Below, in pieces: positions 33,858 through 43,187 of a stretch of DNA of 64,000 bases. The translations under genes and the position numbers were made by a program. The first letter of the stretch is position 1. The number at the start of each line of letters is the position of its first letter. The stretch is from Myroides phaeus (GTDB lineage: Bacteria; Bacteroidota; Bacteroidia; Flavobacteriales; Flavobacteriaceae): positions 1,998,001 to 2,062,000 of the forward strand of contig NZ_CP047050.1 of NCBI RefSeq assembly GCF_009799805.1, written 5' to 3'. The notes under the pieces are model-generated. The model searched no databases and was not told where the DNA came from. It saw nothing but the letters and a program-made list of their open reading frames with translations.

Positions 33858-34437
33858 TGTTTTATACTGATCTGTGATTAAAGAACAGGCATAATAGATG
33901 TGGAGGGAGTGTAAACATTTCTTTTATATGAAAAATAAAATATGCGAAGATTTAAAATGTAATGCTTGCAATAAAGAAGATAGAAAAGAGTAGTTTTAAA
34001 CGGACCATGTTCGAGACATCTACCACACAAGTACCACAGAGGCTCGGAAAAAAGCCCTTTTTACCGAAGGTGTGTGGTACTTGTGTGGTATTTATGTGAA
34101 ACAAGTATGAAAGAAGTCTGTAATGAGAATGCTATTTAACTTATATCCAGTATTAAAAAGGAAGATGACTTAGCTGATTATTTATATAGAATGTATAATT
34201 TAAATATACTAAACTCAAGTAGCTATTACTAACCTAACTCATTGGTTTAACTATGTTCATACTACTTCTCTAATCCTGTTTTAAAGGTTTTCGAAACATA
34301 TTACTTAGTTATAAGTAATTGCTTTTAAGATAGAAAGACAAAAGTTTCTGCTAAATTCTTCAATGTGACAATAAAGCATTTTAGATGGATGCATATAGGG
34401 GGTAGAGATAAAGTCTTTCTTAAAAGTAAATAGTATA
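33858..34437. other. Spacer with one phased repeat element, otherwise no gene seen
   Basis: About 580 nt of AT-rich DNA between the convergent GNAT and AraC genes. It contains the repeat element at 33987-34126. No open frame with coding character, tRNA or riboswitch pattern is visible. The AraC gene lacks an obvious strong terminator on its 3' side here. Confidence 0.5.
33987..34126. repeat. 11-nt-phased inverted repeat element, copy 2 (most regular hairpin)
   Basis: Its first 32 nt (33987-34018) match 61872-61903 at 31 positions. TACCACACAAGTACCACA at 34021-34038 is repeated as a perfect inverted copy at 34073-34090. On the right, GTGTGGTACTT (34072), GTGTGGTATTT (34083), ATGTGAAACAA (34094) and GTATGAAAGAA (34105) are spaced exactly 11 nt. 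The loop contains A and T runs around GCCC. Confidence 0.88.
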
Positions 34438-34998
34438 CTATAATTTATCAATCACTTTTCGTCTTTGTGATCCCGTAGTTTTAAAGTGAGTAGGAGTTAA
34501 TCCTGTTACCTTTTTAAACTGTTTGCTCAGGTGGGCTACACTGCTATAGTGCAATAAGAAAGTGATTTCTTTTAATGTCAGTTCGTCGTAAACCAAGAGT
34601 TCTTTTACCTTCTCAATTTTTAAGCAGATGAAGTATTGCTCTATGGTTGTTGATTCTAACTGAGAGAATAACTGGCTTAAACTTTGGTAATCTTGTCCAA
34701 TCTTATCTGTGATATAAACCGATAAAGGGGTTTCTAAATAAGCATTGTGATTTTGTACTAACTCAATCAATACGGTTTTAATTTTATCAACCGTTTTGCT
34801 CTTTTGATTGTCTAATATTTCAAAGCCTAAACTTTGTAGTTTTTCAGTTAAACTATCCATTTGCGAGGGTGTCAGATCTTCTTTGATTTCTACTTCGCCA
34901 AGTTCAACTTTTATAGGGGTATATTGAGTGGATAGCAATAGGTTTTCTACTGCCATTTTACATCGCTCACACACCATGTTTTTTATATATAATTTCAT
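34438..34998 (-). CDS. AraC-family transcriptional regulator with N-terminal HMA-like domain
   Basis: 186 residues from MKLYIKNMVCERCKMAVENL; a start at 35049 would put 17 unrelated hydrophobic residues before the HMA fold. Residues 1-65 look like a heavy-metal-associated domain with a Cys-x2-Cys pair (VCERC) and the LQSLGFEI end. Residues ~85-186 are an AraC DNA-binding domain: YITDKIGQDYQSLSQLFS, EKVKELLVYDELTLKEITFL, then HLSKQFKKVTGLTPTHFK. Metal-responsive control of a nearby transport gene is plausible but no target is visible in this window. Confidence 0.88.
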   Translation of the reverse strand: MKLYIKNMVCERCKMAVENLLLSTQYTPIKVELGEVEIKEDLTPSQMDSLTEKLQSLGFEILDNQKSKTVDKIKTVLIELVQNHNAYLETPLSVYITDKIGQDYQSLSQLFSQLESTTIEQYFICLKIEKVKELLVYDELTLKEITFLLHYSSVAHLSKQFKKVTGLTPTHFKTTGSQRRKVIDKL

Positions 34999-35174
34999 TC
35001 TGAAAACCAATTCTGATAATCCAAAGATACTAAAAGTTAGAAAAGACATTGCTAATGCTTTTTAAGGGTTTCTATTTTGTGTTAATATATTCGCGTTTCT
35101 TGCTACTGTATGTTTTTGCAATAGACAATTTGCTATCTTTAGTTTCTATTAAAACAACAAATTAATTGACCACC

Positions 35175-36680
35175 ATGAAAATTTTAAATTCGAAACAAGT
35201 TCTTGCTATTGATAAGGAAACTTTAGCAAGTCAATATATCTCCTCTTTTAAGTTAATGGAGCGTGCTTCAACGAAGGTTTTTGACAAGTTGAAAGACCGT
35301 TATAAATTGTACCAAACTTCTTTTGTTATTCTATGTGGCAAGGGGAATAATGGGGGAGATGGATTAGCACTTGCACGTCTTTTGAAAGAAGGAGGGGCTT
35401 TTGTACGCGTTTACTTGTTACAAGCCAAAAAGTACACGCCAGAAAGTGTGCAGAATCAAGATTTATTAGAAGAAAGAGATATTGCCGTTGAGAAGTTTAC
35501 ACCTAAAACGAAGATTAAGATTAAGCCAGACGACATTGTTATTGATGCGATGTTTGGCATTGGGTTGTCTGAGGTTTTAGGCGATGAATGGAACGACTTT
35601 TTTACACTTATCAATGAAGAGAAGTGCTATGACCGCGTGTCTATTGATATGCCTTCTGGATTATTTGCTGATGAGATTACGCCAAAAACGGCCAATGTTT
35701 TCAAAGCTAATATTGTTTATACGTTTCAGTTGCCTAAGCTGTCGCTGCTATTGCCCGAGTCTAAGGAGTATGTGAAGGAGTTTGAGGTAGTGGACATAAA
35801 CTTGGATGCAGATGCTATTGCTAAGGCAGAAACTACGAGCTATTTTGTAGATAAAGAAAGGGTAAAGAGCAAGCTGAAAAAAGGAAGTAAGTTTGACCAC
35901 AAAGGGTGTTTTGGACACGCCTTAGTAATGGGAGGTAGTTTTGGTAAGATTGGAGCGATGGTGTTAGCGTCTAAAGCGGCAATGAAGTCGGGAAGTGGCT
36001 TGGTAACTGCTTATCTACCAGGTTGTGGATATACAACAATGCAAACAGCTATTCCTGAGGTTATGTGTTTGGTTGGTGAGGATGAAAAGCAATTGGTAAA
36101 CTTTCCTGATGTATCAAATTACGATGCAGTAGGGGTTGGTTGCGGATTAGGAACGAGTAAGGAAACGGCGAAAGGGTTTGTTGCCTTTTTAAAGGGCGCT
36201 AAAGAGGTTAAGATGGTGATTGACGCAGATGGCTTAAACATTATCAGTGAGCAAAAATGCTTGGATAAGGTTCCAGCTCAAACTATTTTGACTCCCCACG
36301 AAAAGGAGCTTTCTCGTTTGATTGGAACGTGGGACAGCGATTTTGACAAGATTGAAAAGGTGAAAACGATGGCTAAAAAACACAACCTTGTTTTTGTAGT
36401 GAAAGGTGCCCATACGATGGTGGTAACGCCAAGTGAGGAGGTGTACTTTAACTCGACAGGTAACTGGGGAATGGCAACGGCGGGTTCTGGTGATACGTTA
36501 ACGGGAATTATAACTTCGTTGTTAGGACAAGGGTATGCTGCAGAAGATGCGGCTATTGTAGGCGTTTACTTACACGGATTAGCAGGGGATTGTGCGGTTG
36601 AAAGTATTCACCCTTACAGTTTGCTTGCTTCTGATATAAGCAACGCTATTAGCACAGCGTATAAGAGGTTATATGAATAA
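35175..36680 (+). CDS. nnr: Bifunctional NAD(P)HX epimerase/ADP-dependent dehydratase
   Basis: 501 residues from ATG 35175 (a TTG lies 9 nt upstream in frame). The N-terminal YjeF domain (to about residue 215) has LCGKGNNGGDGLALARLL near 53 and VIDAMFGIGLS near 120. The C-terminal ribokinase-like domain has HKGCFGHALVMGGSFGKIGA near 240, DADGLNII, TPHEKELSRLIG and the ATP site AGSGDTLTGII near 435. Together they convert the S and R hydrates of damaged NADH and NADPH back to the cofactor, a metabolite-repair role. Single-gene unit. Confidence 0.94.
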   Translation: MKILNSKQVLAIDKETLASQYISSFKLMERASTKVFDKLKDRYKLYQTSFVILCGKGNNGGDGLALARLLKEGGAFVRVYLLQAKKYTPESVQNQDLLEERDIAVEKFTPKTKIKIKPDDIVIDAMFGIGLSEVLGDEWNDFFTLINEEKCYDRVSIDMPSGLFADEITPKTANVFKANIVYTFQLPKLSLLLPESKEYVKEFEVVDINLDADAIAKAETTSYFVDKERVKSKLKKGSKFDHKGCFGHALVMGGSFGKIGAMVLASKAAMKSGSGLVTAYLPGCGYTTMQTAIPEVMCLVGEDEKQLVNFPDVSNYDAVGVGCGLGTSKETAKGFVAFLKGAKEVKMVIDADGLNIISEQKCLDKVPAQTILTPHEKELSRLIGTWDSDFDKIEKVKTMAKKHNLVFVVKGAHTMVVTPSEEVYFNSTGNWGMATAGSGDTLTGIITSLLGQGYAAEDAAIVGVYLHGLAGDCAVESIHPYSLLASDISNAISTAYKRLYE

Positions 36681-36701
36681 ATTTAGGTTATTTTAAATAC
36701 G

Positions 36702-36738
36702 AAAAGGCAGTGTATCAGTAGATAGGCTGCCTTTTTTC
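36702..36738 (+). terminator. Intrinsic terminator of nnr
   Basis: 9-bp stem AAAAGGCAG/CTGCCTTTT with a 17-nt loop and a T run. Confidence 0.75.
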
Positions 36739-36822
36739 TTGGAGTATAATTATGTTGCCGTTTTTGTTTTTATAGTTTTATTATGCTGTAATCTTTATAT
36801 TGTAGTCTGATTTAAACCAACT

Positions 36823-37308
36823 ATGAGAAATATATTGTTGAGAGATTTTAATCCAACTGAGGATGTAGTGTTTTTCGAAAACTTATATAATAAGGAAGAA
36901 AATATGAGATTTATTCCTTTTAAAAAGGGGACTATAACGAGAGAAGATGTGATGGATAGATTTTCGCCTAAATCGGACAGAAAGTTATTTGTGGTAACGG
37001 ATATTGTTACGTCTTCTATAATAGGAGAAGCAGGTATTTATAACTATGAGTCTTTTGCAAATGAATACGAATTGGGGTATATAATGGATTGTAACTATTG
37101 GAATAAAGGGTTGGGGAAAGAAATATGTGCTATCTTAATTCACAAGGTGTTTAACGAGTTAAACGGGGTGAAAGTTGTTTGTCGTATGTACCAAGAGAAT
37201 ATAGCTTCTATAAAGGTTTCTCAGGCAAACAATATGATTTTAGAAAGAGAAGATGTACTGGATAACGGTCGTACGCGATTGACGTATGTTCGTCATAAAA
37301 ACGGATAG
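36823..37308 (+). CDS. GNAT N-acetyltransferase, RimJ/RimL-like
   Basis: 161 residues. MRNILLRDFNPTEDVVFFEN is the usual start, FVVTDIVTSSIIGEAGIYNY is the central strand pair, and the acetyl-CoA loop is in YWNKGLGKEICAILI near residue 105 (Lys in place of the second Gly partner of the Q/RxxGxG/A consensus, NKGLGKE). VVCRMYQENIASIKVSQANN and RTRLTYVRH complete the fold. Its substrate cannot be predicted. It stands alone. Confidence 0.85.
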   Translation: MRNILLRDFNPTEDVVFFENLYNKEENMRFIPFKKGTITREDVMDRFSPKSDRKLFVVTDIVTSSIIGEAGIYNYESFANEYELGYIMDCNYWNKGLGKEICAILIHKVFNELNGVKVVCRMYQENIASIKVSQANNMILEREDVLDNGRTRLTYVRHKNG

Positions 37309-37348
37309 GGTGTTTTTGTACTTGATTGTGAAGGCAGTTGTATAAAAC

Positions 37349-37388
37349 CAAAAAGGGCAGTGAATCATTGGATACACTGCCCTTTTTG
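37349..37388. terminator. Bidirectional terminator between the GNAT and FAD/Fe-S genes
   Basis: 13-bp stem AAAAAGGGCAGTG/CACTGCCCTTTTT with a 12-nt loop. Confidence 0.92.
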
Positions 37389-37407
37389 TGAATATATGTA
37401 AATATTG

Positions 37408-40233
37408 TTATTTCGTTACTTCGTCGATAAGATAGAAAATAGACTTAAAGTTTACGTCTCCGTATTCCGTTAGTCCTATTTCACACGTACGACTGGTAGA
37501 GAATCCGTCTTTACAGCTACTTGGTATCTGTTCTTTCAGATGTCTGTTTCCGTGTTTGTTTAGCTCAGGGAATGTAAACCCTCTATCTCCAGCAAAACCA
37601 CAACAGTTGCTATCGATGTAGTTTACCTTTTCAGCACACATTTTGGTAAGTTCTAACAACTTGCCTTCTAAGCCTACTTTCTTTACAGAACACACTGGGA
37701 ATACTGATATTTCCTTTCTTGGGTTCTTCACTGGTAAGATTGGCATAATGAAGTCTAACATAAACTCAATAGGGTCATACATTTTTAGTTGTCCCCCTTT
37801 ATGAGATTCGTAGAAAGTATAGAAACAAGGACTCATATCAAACAACACAGGGTATTTTCCGTTTTCAGATGCTTTCAACAACGCCTGTTCTAAGTCGCTC
37901 GACTTCTTGTATCCTTCTTCTTTAAACCCTTTACTGCTGAATGGCATTCCACAACATTGGTTGTTTAAATTCTCCGGATAGATAATTGTGTATCCTGCTC
38001 TTTCTAAAAGTTGGATTGTTTTCTCTGTCAAGTCCACATCGTCTTTAGGGTAATCTTTTGATTTACCCATTGTTCTGTTGATACAAGAAGGGAAGTACAC
38101 AACTTTCAGGTCTTGGTTAGGATTAACCACTGTTTCCTTAATTGTTTTCTTTGTACCCGTTGGCATTGCCACGTTCCACTGTGGTACTTTATTATTAGAT
38201 ATCTTTCTGATTCCAGCAGATATATTGTACATATTTTTATTACCCAATACGTTTTGGAAGAAACGCACTGTTTTTAATCCCGTACGCCCTAAAGCCGTAA
38301 AGCGGTCCATATTATCAACGTAATACTCTGCGTCTTTTCTGTTTTTAGGCGTTAACGATGCTTTACGAACATCTTTGATGTACTTACCTGTGTCGATTTT
38401 AACCGGACACGCTAAAGCACACAAACCGTCAGTAGCACAAGTTTCGTCTGAATAGTACTGTGCATTGCTAACTAAACTTTCTAACATCGTAGCATCTTCC
38501 CCCGTGTTTTTAAGACGAGCAATTTCTCTACCAATTACAATACGCTGTCTTGGTGAAAGCGTTAGTCCCTCAGACACACAGTGCGACTCACAGAATCCAC
38601 ACTCGATACACTTATCTACGATTTCGTTTGTAGCAGGAGATGGTTTAAAGTTCTCCAAGTGAATATGAGGATTTGTGTTGATAATCACTCCTGGGTTAAC
38701 CAAGTTATGCGGGTCAAAGATGTTTTTCACTTTCAACATCACTTTATAGGCTTGTTCTCCCCATTCTTTTTCCACAAAAGGCGCCATATTTCTACCCGTT
38801 CCGTGTTCTGCTTTTAGAGAACCATCGAACTGGTCAACCACAATTTCAACCAATTCATCCATCAATTGTGCATAACGGCTTACTTCCTCTGTTGTAGAGA
38901 AATCCTGAGAGAACACTAAGTGTAAGTTACCCTCTAAGGCGTGTCCGAAAAGCACAGCATCGTGGTAGTTCAGTTTGGCAAACAAGGCTTTCATAGCGAT
39001 ACAAGCATCAGCCAGTTTCTCAACCGGGAAAGCAACGTCTTCAATAATACACGTTGTCCCCGTTTTACGCAATGCACCAGTTGTAGGAAGTAGTCCGTTT
39101 CTGGCTTTCCAATTGAAGGCATATTGCTTAGGTTCAGACGTAAATTCGAATGGTTTATAAGTAGGAGTAGTGGCGATAGCCTCTCTAATTTGTGCTTGTT
39201 TTGACTGCATTTCCTCATCGTTTTCTGCTTGTGCCTCAACAAGAAGGATACAAACCGACTCTGGAAGTGTTTTGAAATAGTCAGGAGCTTCTGGCTCGTC
39301 TTCAATAGAACGAATACTATTTCTGTCTAATAATTCAACAGCTGCAACCGGACTTTTCTTTAAGAAAGGCACAGCTTGACACGCTTTTTCGATAGTTTCA
39401 AAAATCATCAACGTACACGCTTTGTGCTTGTAGTTGATTACGGTATTATAAGTAATATCAGAAATAAACGCCAACGTACCTTCCGAACCAATCATCAAGT
39501 GTTTGATGATGTCAAAAGGGTCTTCATAATCAATGAAAGAGTTGATGCTATATCCGGTTGTATTCTTTATTTTAAACTTGCGTTTGATACGGTCATAAAG
39601 TACATCGTCATTTTTGATGTTGTCTCTAAGGAAACCGATTTCTCTTAATATCTCAGGGTGTTTCGCTTGAAAAGCACGTTTACTATCCTCATCCGCAGTA
39701 TCCAAAACAGTTCCGTCATAAAACACAATGCGGATATCAGCAATGGTGTTGTATGAGTTTTGCGATGTACCACAGCACATACCACTGGCATTATTAGCTG
39801 CAATTCCCCCAATCATAGCTGCGTTGATAGAACCAGGGTCCGGACCAATCTTACGGCCATACGGTGCTAAGATGATATTTGCACGTCCACCGATAATTCC
39901 CGGTTGGAACTTTGCTTTTAGTCCTTGGTCAAATATTTCGTAGCCTTTCCATTTATGCGTAGCCACCATTAAAATAGAGTCGCTAATTGCCTGACCAGAT
40001 AAACTCGTTCCAGCAGCGCGATAAGTTACAGGTAATTGATATTTAGCAGCCGTTTGTAGTGTTGCAATTGCTTCCTTCTCATTGTGAATTTGAACTACGA
40101 CTTTAGGAATTAAGCGATAAAAACTCGCATCCGTACCATACGCTAAAAGTTGTATAGGGTTGGTAATAATTCGATTAGAGTCAATTTGTTTCGCTAATTC
40201 ATCATTGAATTGTTGATATTGCAGTGGTAACAT
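37408..40233 (-). CDS. FAD-linked oxidase fused to an iron-sulfur/CCG oxidoreductase (D-lactate dehydrogenase/GlcD-GlcF type)
   Basis: 941 residues. Residues ~20-500 are FAD_binding_4 plus FAD-oxidase_C: TYRAAGTSLSGQAISDSIL near 55, GPDPGSINAAMIGGIAANNA near 130, SEGTLAFIS, and HALEGNLHLVFS near 430. Then come the cluster ligands CIECGFCESHC near 545 and a second set with a modified spacing CATDGLCALACPVK near 600. The C-terminal part has two CCG domains, QCCGMPF and NCCGFAGDRGF, which bind a noncubane or [4Fe-4S] cluster. Such fusions oxidise D-lactate or glycolate-like 2-hydroxy acids and feed electrons to the quinone pool. The substrate is inferred only. Confidence 0.9.
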   Translation of the reverse strand: MLPLQYQQFNDELAKQIDSNRIITNPIQLLAYGTDASFYRLIPKVVVQIHNEKEAIATLQTAAKYQLPVTYRAAGTSLSGQAISDSILMVATHKWKGYEIFDQGLKAKFQPGIIGGRANIILAPYGRKIGPDPGSINAAMIGGIAANNASGMCCGTSQNSYNTIADIRIVFYDGTVLDTADEDSKRAFQAKHPEILREIGFLRDNIKNDDVLYDRIKRKFKIKNTTGYSINSFIDYEDPFDIIKHLMIGSEGTLAFISDITYNTVINYKHKACTLMIFETIEKACQAVPFLKKSPVAAVELLDRNSIRSIEDEPEAPDYFKTLPESVCILLVEAQAENDEEMQSKQAQIREAIATTPTYKPFEFTSEPKQYAFNWKARNGLLPTTGALRKTGTTCIIEDVAFPVEKLADACIAMKALFAKLNYHDAVLFGHALEGNLHLVFSQDFSTTEEVSRYAQLMDELVEIVVDQFDGSLKAEHGTGRNMAPFVEKEWGEQAYKVMLKVKNIFDPHNLVNPGVIINTNPHIHLENFKPSPATNEIVDKCIECGFCESHCVSEGLTLSPRQRIVIGREIARLKNTGEDATMLESLVSNAQYYSDETCATDGLCALACPVKIDTGKYIKDVRKASLTPKNRKDAEYYVDNMDRFTALGRTGLKTVRFFQNVLGNKNMYNISAGIRKISNNKVPQWNVAMPTGTKKTIKETVVNPNQDLKVVYFPSCINRTMGKSKDYPKDDVDLTEKTIQLLERAGYTIIYPENLNNQCCGMPFSSKGFKEEGYKKSSDLEQALLKASENGKYPVLFDMSPCFYTFYESHKGGQLKMYDPIEFMLDFIMPILPVKNPRKEISVFPVCSVKKVGLEGKLLELTKMCAEKVNYIDSNCCGFAGDRGFTFPELNKHGNRHLKEQIPSSCKDGFSTSRTCEIGLTEYGDVNFKSIFYLIDEVTK

Positions 40234-40403
40234 AAGATATGTTCTTTTTTATTTCCCCACAATTTACGAAACAAAGTGTGAGATTGCTGAGAATCTGTCT
40301 TATTTATATTGGATTTAAATATAAAAATCTCATCAAATTAACCGTTTGATAAATTGGTTCAAAATGTAGTGAAATGGAGGTATGAAATAAGGAGTAAAAA
40401 GCA

Positions 40404-40411
40404 TACCTTTG
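40404..40411 (+). promoter_or_regulatory. -7 promoter element of pyrD
   Basis: TACCTTTG matches TAnnTTTG, 37 nt before the ATG; the divergent oxidoreductase start is 170 nt away. Confidence 0.4.
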
Positions 40412-40448
40412 CAAAAATTTAAACACACAACTACACAAGTAATCGGCT

Positions 40449-41468
40449 ATGTATAAAAGCTTTATAAAGCCTATCTTTTTTAGGTTTGACCCGGAAAAAG
40501 TACACCATTTTACCTTTAGTACTTTAAAATTAGTCAATAAGATTCCTGGAGTTTCTGCTCTAATTCGAGCTAATTGTCAAATTAATGATCCCCGTCTTGA
40601 AAGAGAAGTTTTTGGATTAAAGTTTAAAAACCCAGTAGGGTTAGCAGCTGGATTAGACAAAGATGCGAAATTATACAGTGAATTGGAGAATTTCGGATTC
40701 GGATTTATTGAGATTGGTACATTAACTCCCAAAGCACAACCTGGTAATCCTAAAAAACGCTTGTTTCGCTTGAAAGAAGACCACGGATTAATTAACAGAA
40801 TGGGATTTAATAACGGTGGTGTTGAAGAAGCAGTTCAACGTTTGAAAAAGAACAAGGGCACTCTTATTGGAGGTAATATCGGTAAGAATAAGGTAACACC
40901 TAATGAGAATGCAATTGACGATTACAACATTTGTTATGACGCGTTGTTTCCGTATGTAGATTATTTTGTAGTGAATGTGAGTTCGCCAAATACACCTAAT
41001 TTACGTGCGTTGCAAGATAAAGAGCCACTTACGGCATTGTTGAATGCGTTGCAAACAAAGAATGCACAAAAAGACAAACCAAAGCCTATTCTATTAAAGA
41101 TTGCTCCAGATTTGACAGATGAGCAGTTGTTAGATATCATTGATATTATAGCAGAAACGAAGATTGCGGGAGTAATTGCAACAAATACTACAATTGAGAG
41201 AAAAGGGTTGGTTTCGCCATACAAAGAAGAAACAGGAGGATTAAGTGGAAAACCATTGACTAAACGCAGTACAGAGGTTATTCGTTTCTTATCTGAAAAA
41301 AGTAATAAAGCATTCCCTATTATTGGAGTAGGAGGTATTCACTCACCAGAGGATGCAATCGAAAAATTAGAAGCAGGTGCGAGCTTGATTCAATTATATT
41401 CTGGATTTATTTATGAAGGACCAGGATTAATCAAAAAAATAAACGAAGAGATTCTTTCTAAATATTAA
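40449..41468 (+). CDS. pyrD: Quinone-dependent dihydroorotate dehydrogenase (class 2)
   Basis: 339 residues, starting with the N-terminal membrane-binding helices of class 2 enzymes ([18 protein letters not shown]). FMN-binding and catalytic motifs: [16 protein letters not shown] near residue 60, [25 protein letters not shown] near 112, [15 protein letters not shown] near 177 with the catalytic Ser, [12 protein letters not shown] near 295, and [11 protein letters not shown]. It oxidises dihydroorotate to orotate in pyrimidine synthesis at the inner membrane. A LysE gene starts 8 nt downstream. Confidence 0.95.
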   Translation: MYKSFIKPIFFRFDPEKVHHFTFSTLKLVNKIPGVSALIRANCQINDPRLEREVFGLKFKNPVGLAAGLDKDAKLYSELENFGFGFIEIGTLTPKAQPGNPKKRLFRLKEDHGLINRMGFNNGGVEEAVQRLKKNKGTLIGGNIGKNKVTPNENAIDDYNICYDALFPYVDYFVVNVSSPNTPNLRALQDKEPLTALLNALQTKNAQKDKPKPILLKIAPDLTDEQLLDIIDIIAETKIAGVIATNTTIERKGLVSPYKEETGGLSGKPLTKRSTEVIRFLSEKSNKAFPIIGVGGIHSPEDAIEKLEAGASLIQLYSGFIYEGPGLIKKINEEILSKY

Positions 41469-41476
41469 TTGAAACT

Positions 41477-42103
41477 ATGTCAACTGAAGTACTTTATACT
41501 TTTTTTATTACTTGTTTTTTATTAATTATTACACCAGGACCTGACTTACTATACGTAGTGTCACAAAGTATAACGAGAGGGAAAAAGTACGGATATGCCG
41601 TGGTAATCGGACAAATGGGCGGGTTAATGTTTCACTTGTCATTGTTTGCTTTTGGTATCTCCGCTTTGATCATTCAATCTGAACTCATCTTTAAGGGAGT
41701 TAAGTTATTTGGAGCGTTGTACTTATTTTGGTTGTCTTATAAGGTTTTTCAAGAAGAGAACGCCATCGTTATTGAGGAAAATCAAACAGGAAAGAACGAT
41801 AAGACCGTAGTCGGTTTTATGAAAAAGGGATTATTGATGAATATCCTAAATCCGAAGGTAATGATGTTCTTTTTAGCATTATTTCCAGGGTTTATATCAG
41901 AAGCAGCAGGAAGTGTAAAACACCAAGTATTAGTCTTAGGAGGTGTGTTTATTACGGAGGCCCTTGTGATTTTCTTCATAATTTGCAGTATAGCCGCACA
42001 GCTAACAGATTATATGAGGGATAACAAAATGGTTAATCTGTTTTTGAAATGGTTACAGATAGTGGTTTTTAGCGGTTTAGGTATTTTTTTACTGTTGAGC
42101 TAA
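41477..42103 (+). CDS. LysE/RhtB-family amino-acid exporter
   Basis: 208 residues with about six helices. The N-terminal FFITCFLLIITPGPDLLYVV and SQSITRGKKYGYAVVIGQMG blocks are the LysE signature. The middle KKGLLMNILNPKVMMFFLALF with the NPK turn near residue 125 is also conserved. These proteins export lysine, arginine, homoserine, threonine or similar amino acids driven by proton flux; which one is unknown. It lies in an operon with pyrD (8-nt gap), probably through position only. Confidence 0.9.
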   Translation: MSTEVLYTFFITCFLLIITPGPDLLYVVSQSITRGKKYGYAVVIGQMGGLMFHLSLFAFGISALIIQSELIFKGVKLFGALYLFWLSYKVFQEENAIVIEENQTGKNDKTVVGFMKKGLLMNILNPKVMMFFLALFPGFISEAAGSVKHQVLVLGGVFITEALVIFFIICSIAAQLTDYMRDNKMVNLFLKWLQIVVFSGLGIFLLLS

Positions 42104-42118
42104 AAATAAAAATAGATA

Positions 42119-42158
42119 GAAAAGCTTCTTACTTGATGAGTAAGGAGCTTTTTTTTTG
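42119..42158 (+). terminator. Intrinsic terminator of the pyrD operon
   Basis: Stem AAAAGCTTCTTACT/AGTAAGGAGCTTTT with a 5-nt loop and a T run. Confidence 0.9.
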
Positions 42159-42225
42159 GTTATAATGCATTGTATCAATGAAATAAGTCGTTATTCATTA
42201 GGCTGTAAAATTCAAATATTTCATT

Positions 42226-42256
42226 TTGTGAATTCAATGCTTTTCTTATATATTTG
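42226..42256 (+). promoter_or_regulatory. Promoter of the HMG-CoA lyase gene, with an almost leaderless start
   Basis: TTG at 42226-42228, 20 nt, TATATTTG at 42249-42256. The ATG begins at 42264, 7 nt after the box, so the predicted leader is only a few bases. Confidence 0.65.
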
Positions 42257-42263
42257 AAACACT

Positions 42264-43130
42264 ATGAAGCCAACCGTAAAAATAATAGAATGTCCTCGCG
42301 ATGCTATGCAAGGCATTAAAATGTTTATTCCGACTGAGAAAAAAGTTCAGTATATCCAATCCTTACTTCGCGTGGGATTTGATACGATTGACTTTGGAAG
42401 TTTTGTATCGCCTAAGGCAATTCCTCAAATGCAAGATACTGTTGAGGTTTTAAGTCAATTAGATTTGTCTAAAACGGAGAGTAAGTTATTGGCTATTATT
42501 GCCAACACAAGAGGAGCAGAGCAAGCAGCAGAACACAAGGAAATACAATACTTAGGTTTTCCTTTCTCTATTTCGGAGAACTTTCAGATGCGTAACACAC
42601 ATAAAACTATTGCCGAGTCAATTGTTACTTTAGATGAGATATTAAATATAGCAACAAAGTCAAACAAAGAGGTAGTAGCTTATTTATCAATGGGCTTTGG
42701 TAATCCGTATGGAGACCCTTGGGATGTTGATATTGTGGGTAATTGGACAGAGAAGTTGGCAAAAATGGGAGTGAAGATTCTTTCGCTTTCAGATACTGTG
42801 GGTAGTTCTACACCAGAGGTAATCGACTATTTATATAGCAATTTAATTAAAGCATACCCAGATATTGAGTTTGGAGCACACTTACATACCACAGCAGATA
42901 GTTGGTTTGAAAAAGTAGATGCAGCCTATAAAGCAGGTTGTATTCGCTTTGATGGGGCTATAAAAGGGTATGGAGGATGTCCGATGGCAAAAGACGATTT
43001 AACAGGAAATATGCCTACTGAGAAGATGCTAAGTTACTTCACAGCAAACAAGGTTGACACTAATTTAAGTGCGATGTCATTTGAGAGTTCTTATAATGAA
43101 GCGTTAAAAATATTTAATTTTTATCATTAG
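42264..43130 (+). CDS. Hydroxymethylglutaryl-CoA lyase
   Basis: 288 residues with the DRE-TIM (HMGL-like) barrel: IIECPRDAMQGIKMFIPTEK at residues 7-26, where ECPRDAMQG replaces the EVSPRDGLQ form, FDTIDFGSFVSPKAIPQM, LSDTVGSSTPEV near 172, FGAHLHTT near 205 and GAIKGYGGCPMAKDDLTGN near 232, which carries the catalytic Cys region. It cleaves HMG-CoA to acetoacetate and acetyl-CoA in leucine catabolism; no partner genes are adjacent. The start is fixed by the conserved KIIECPRDAMQG and by the promoter. Confidence 0.93.
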   Translation: MKPTVKIIECPRDAMQGIKMFIPTEKKVQYIQSLLRVGFDTIDFGSFVSPKAIPQMQDTVEVLSQLDLSKTESKLLAIIANTRGAEQAAEHKEIQYLGFPFSISENFQMRNTHKTIAESIVTLDEILNIATKSNKEVVAYLSMGFGNPYGDPWDVDIVGNWTEKLAKMGVKILSLSDTVGSSTPEVIDYLYSNLIKAYPDIEFGAHLHTTADSWFEKVDAAYKAGCIRFDGAIKGYGGCPMAKDDLTGNMPTEKMLSYFTANKVDTNLSAMSFESSYNEALKIFNFYH

Positions 43131-43155
43131 ATTTTTTTAGTTTGTAGAAAAAAGC

Positions 43156-43163
43156 TAAATTTG
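43156..43163 (+). promoter_or_regulatory. -7 promoter element of guaB
   Basis: TAAATTTG matches TAnnTTTG, 25 nt before the ATG at 43188. A TTG start at 43161 would lie inside the box and is rejected. Confidence 0.5.
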
Positions 43164-43187
43164 CGTGCAATTCAACTACAATTGCAC

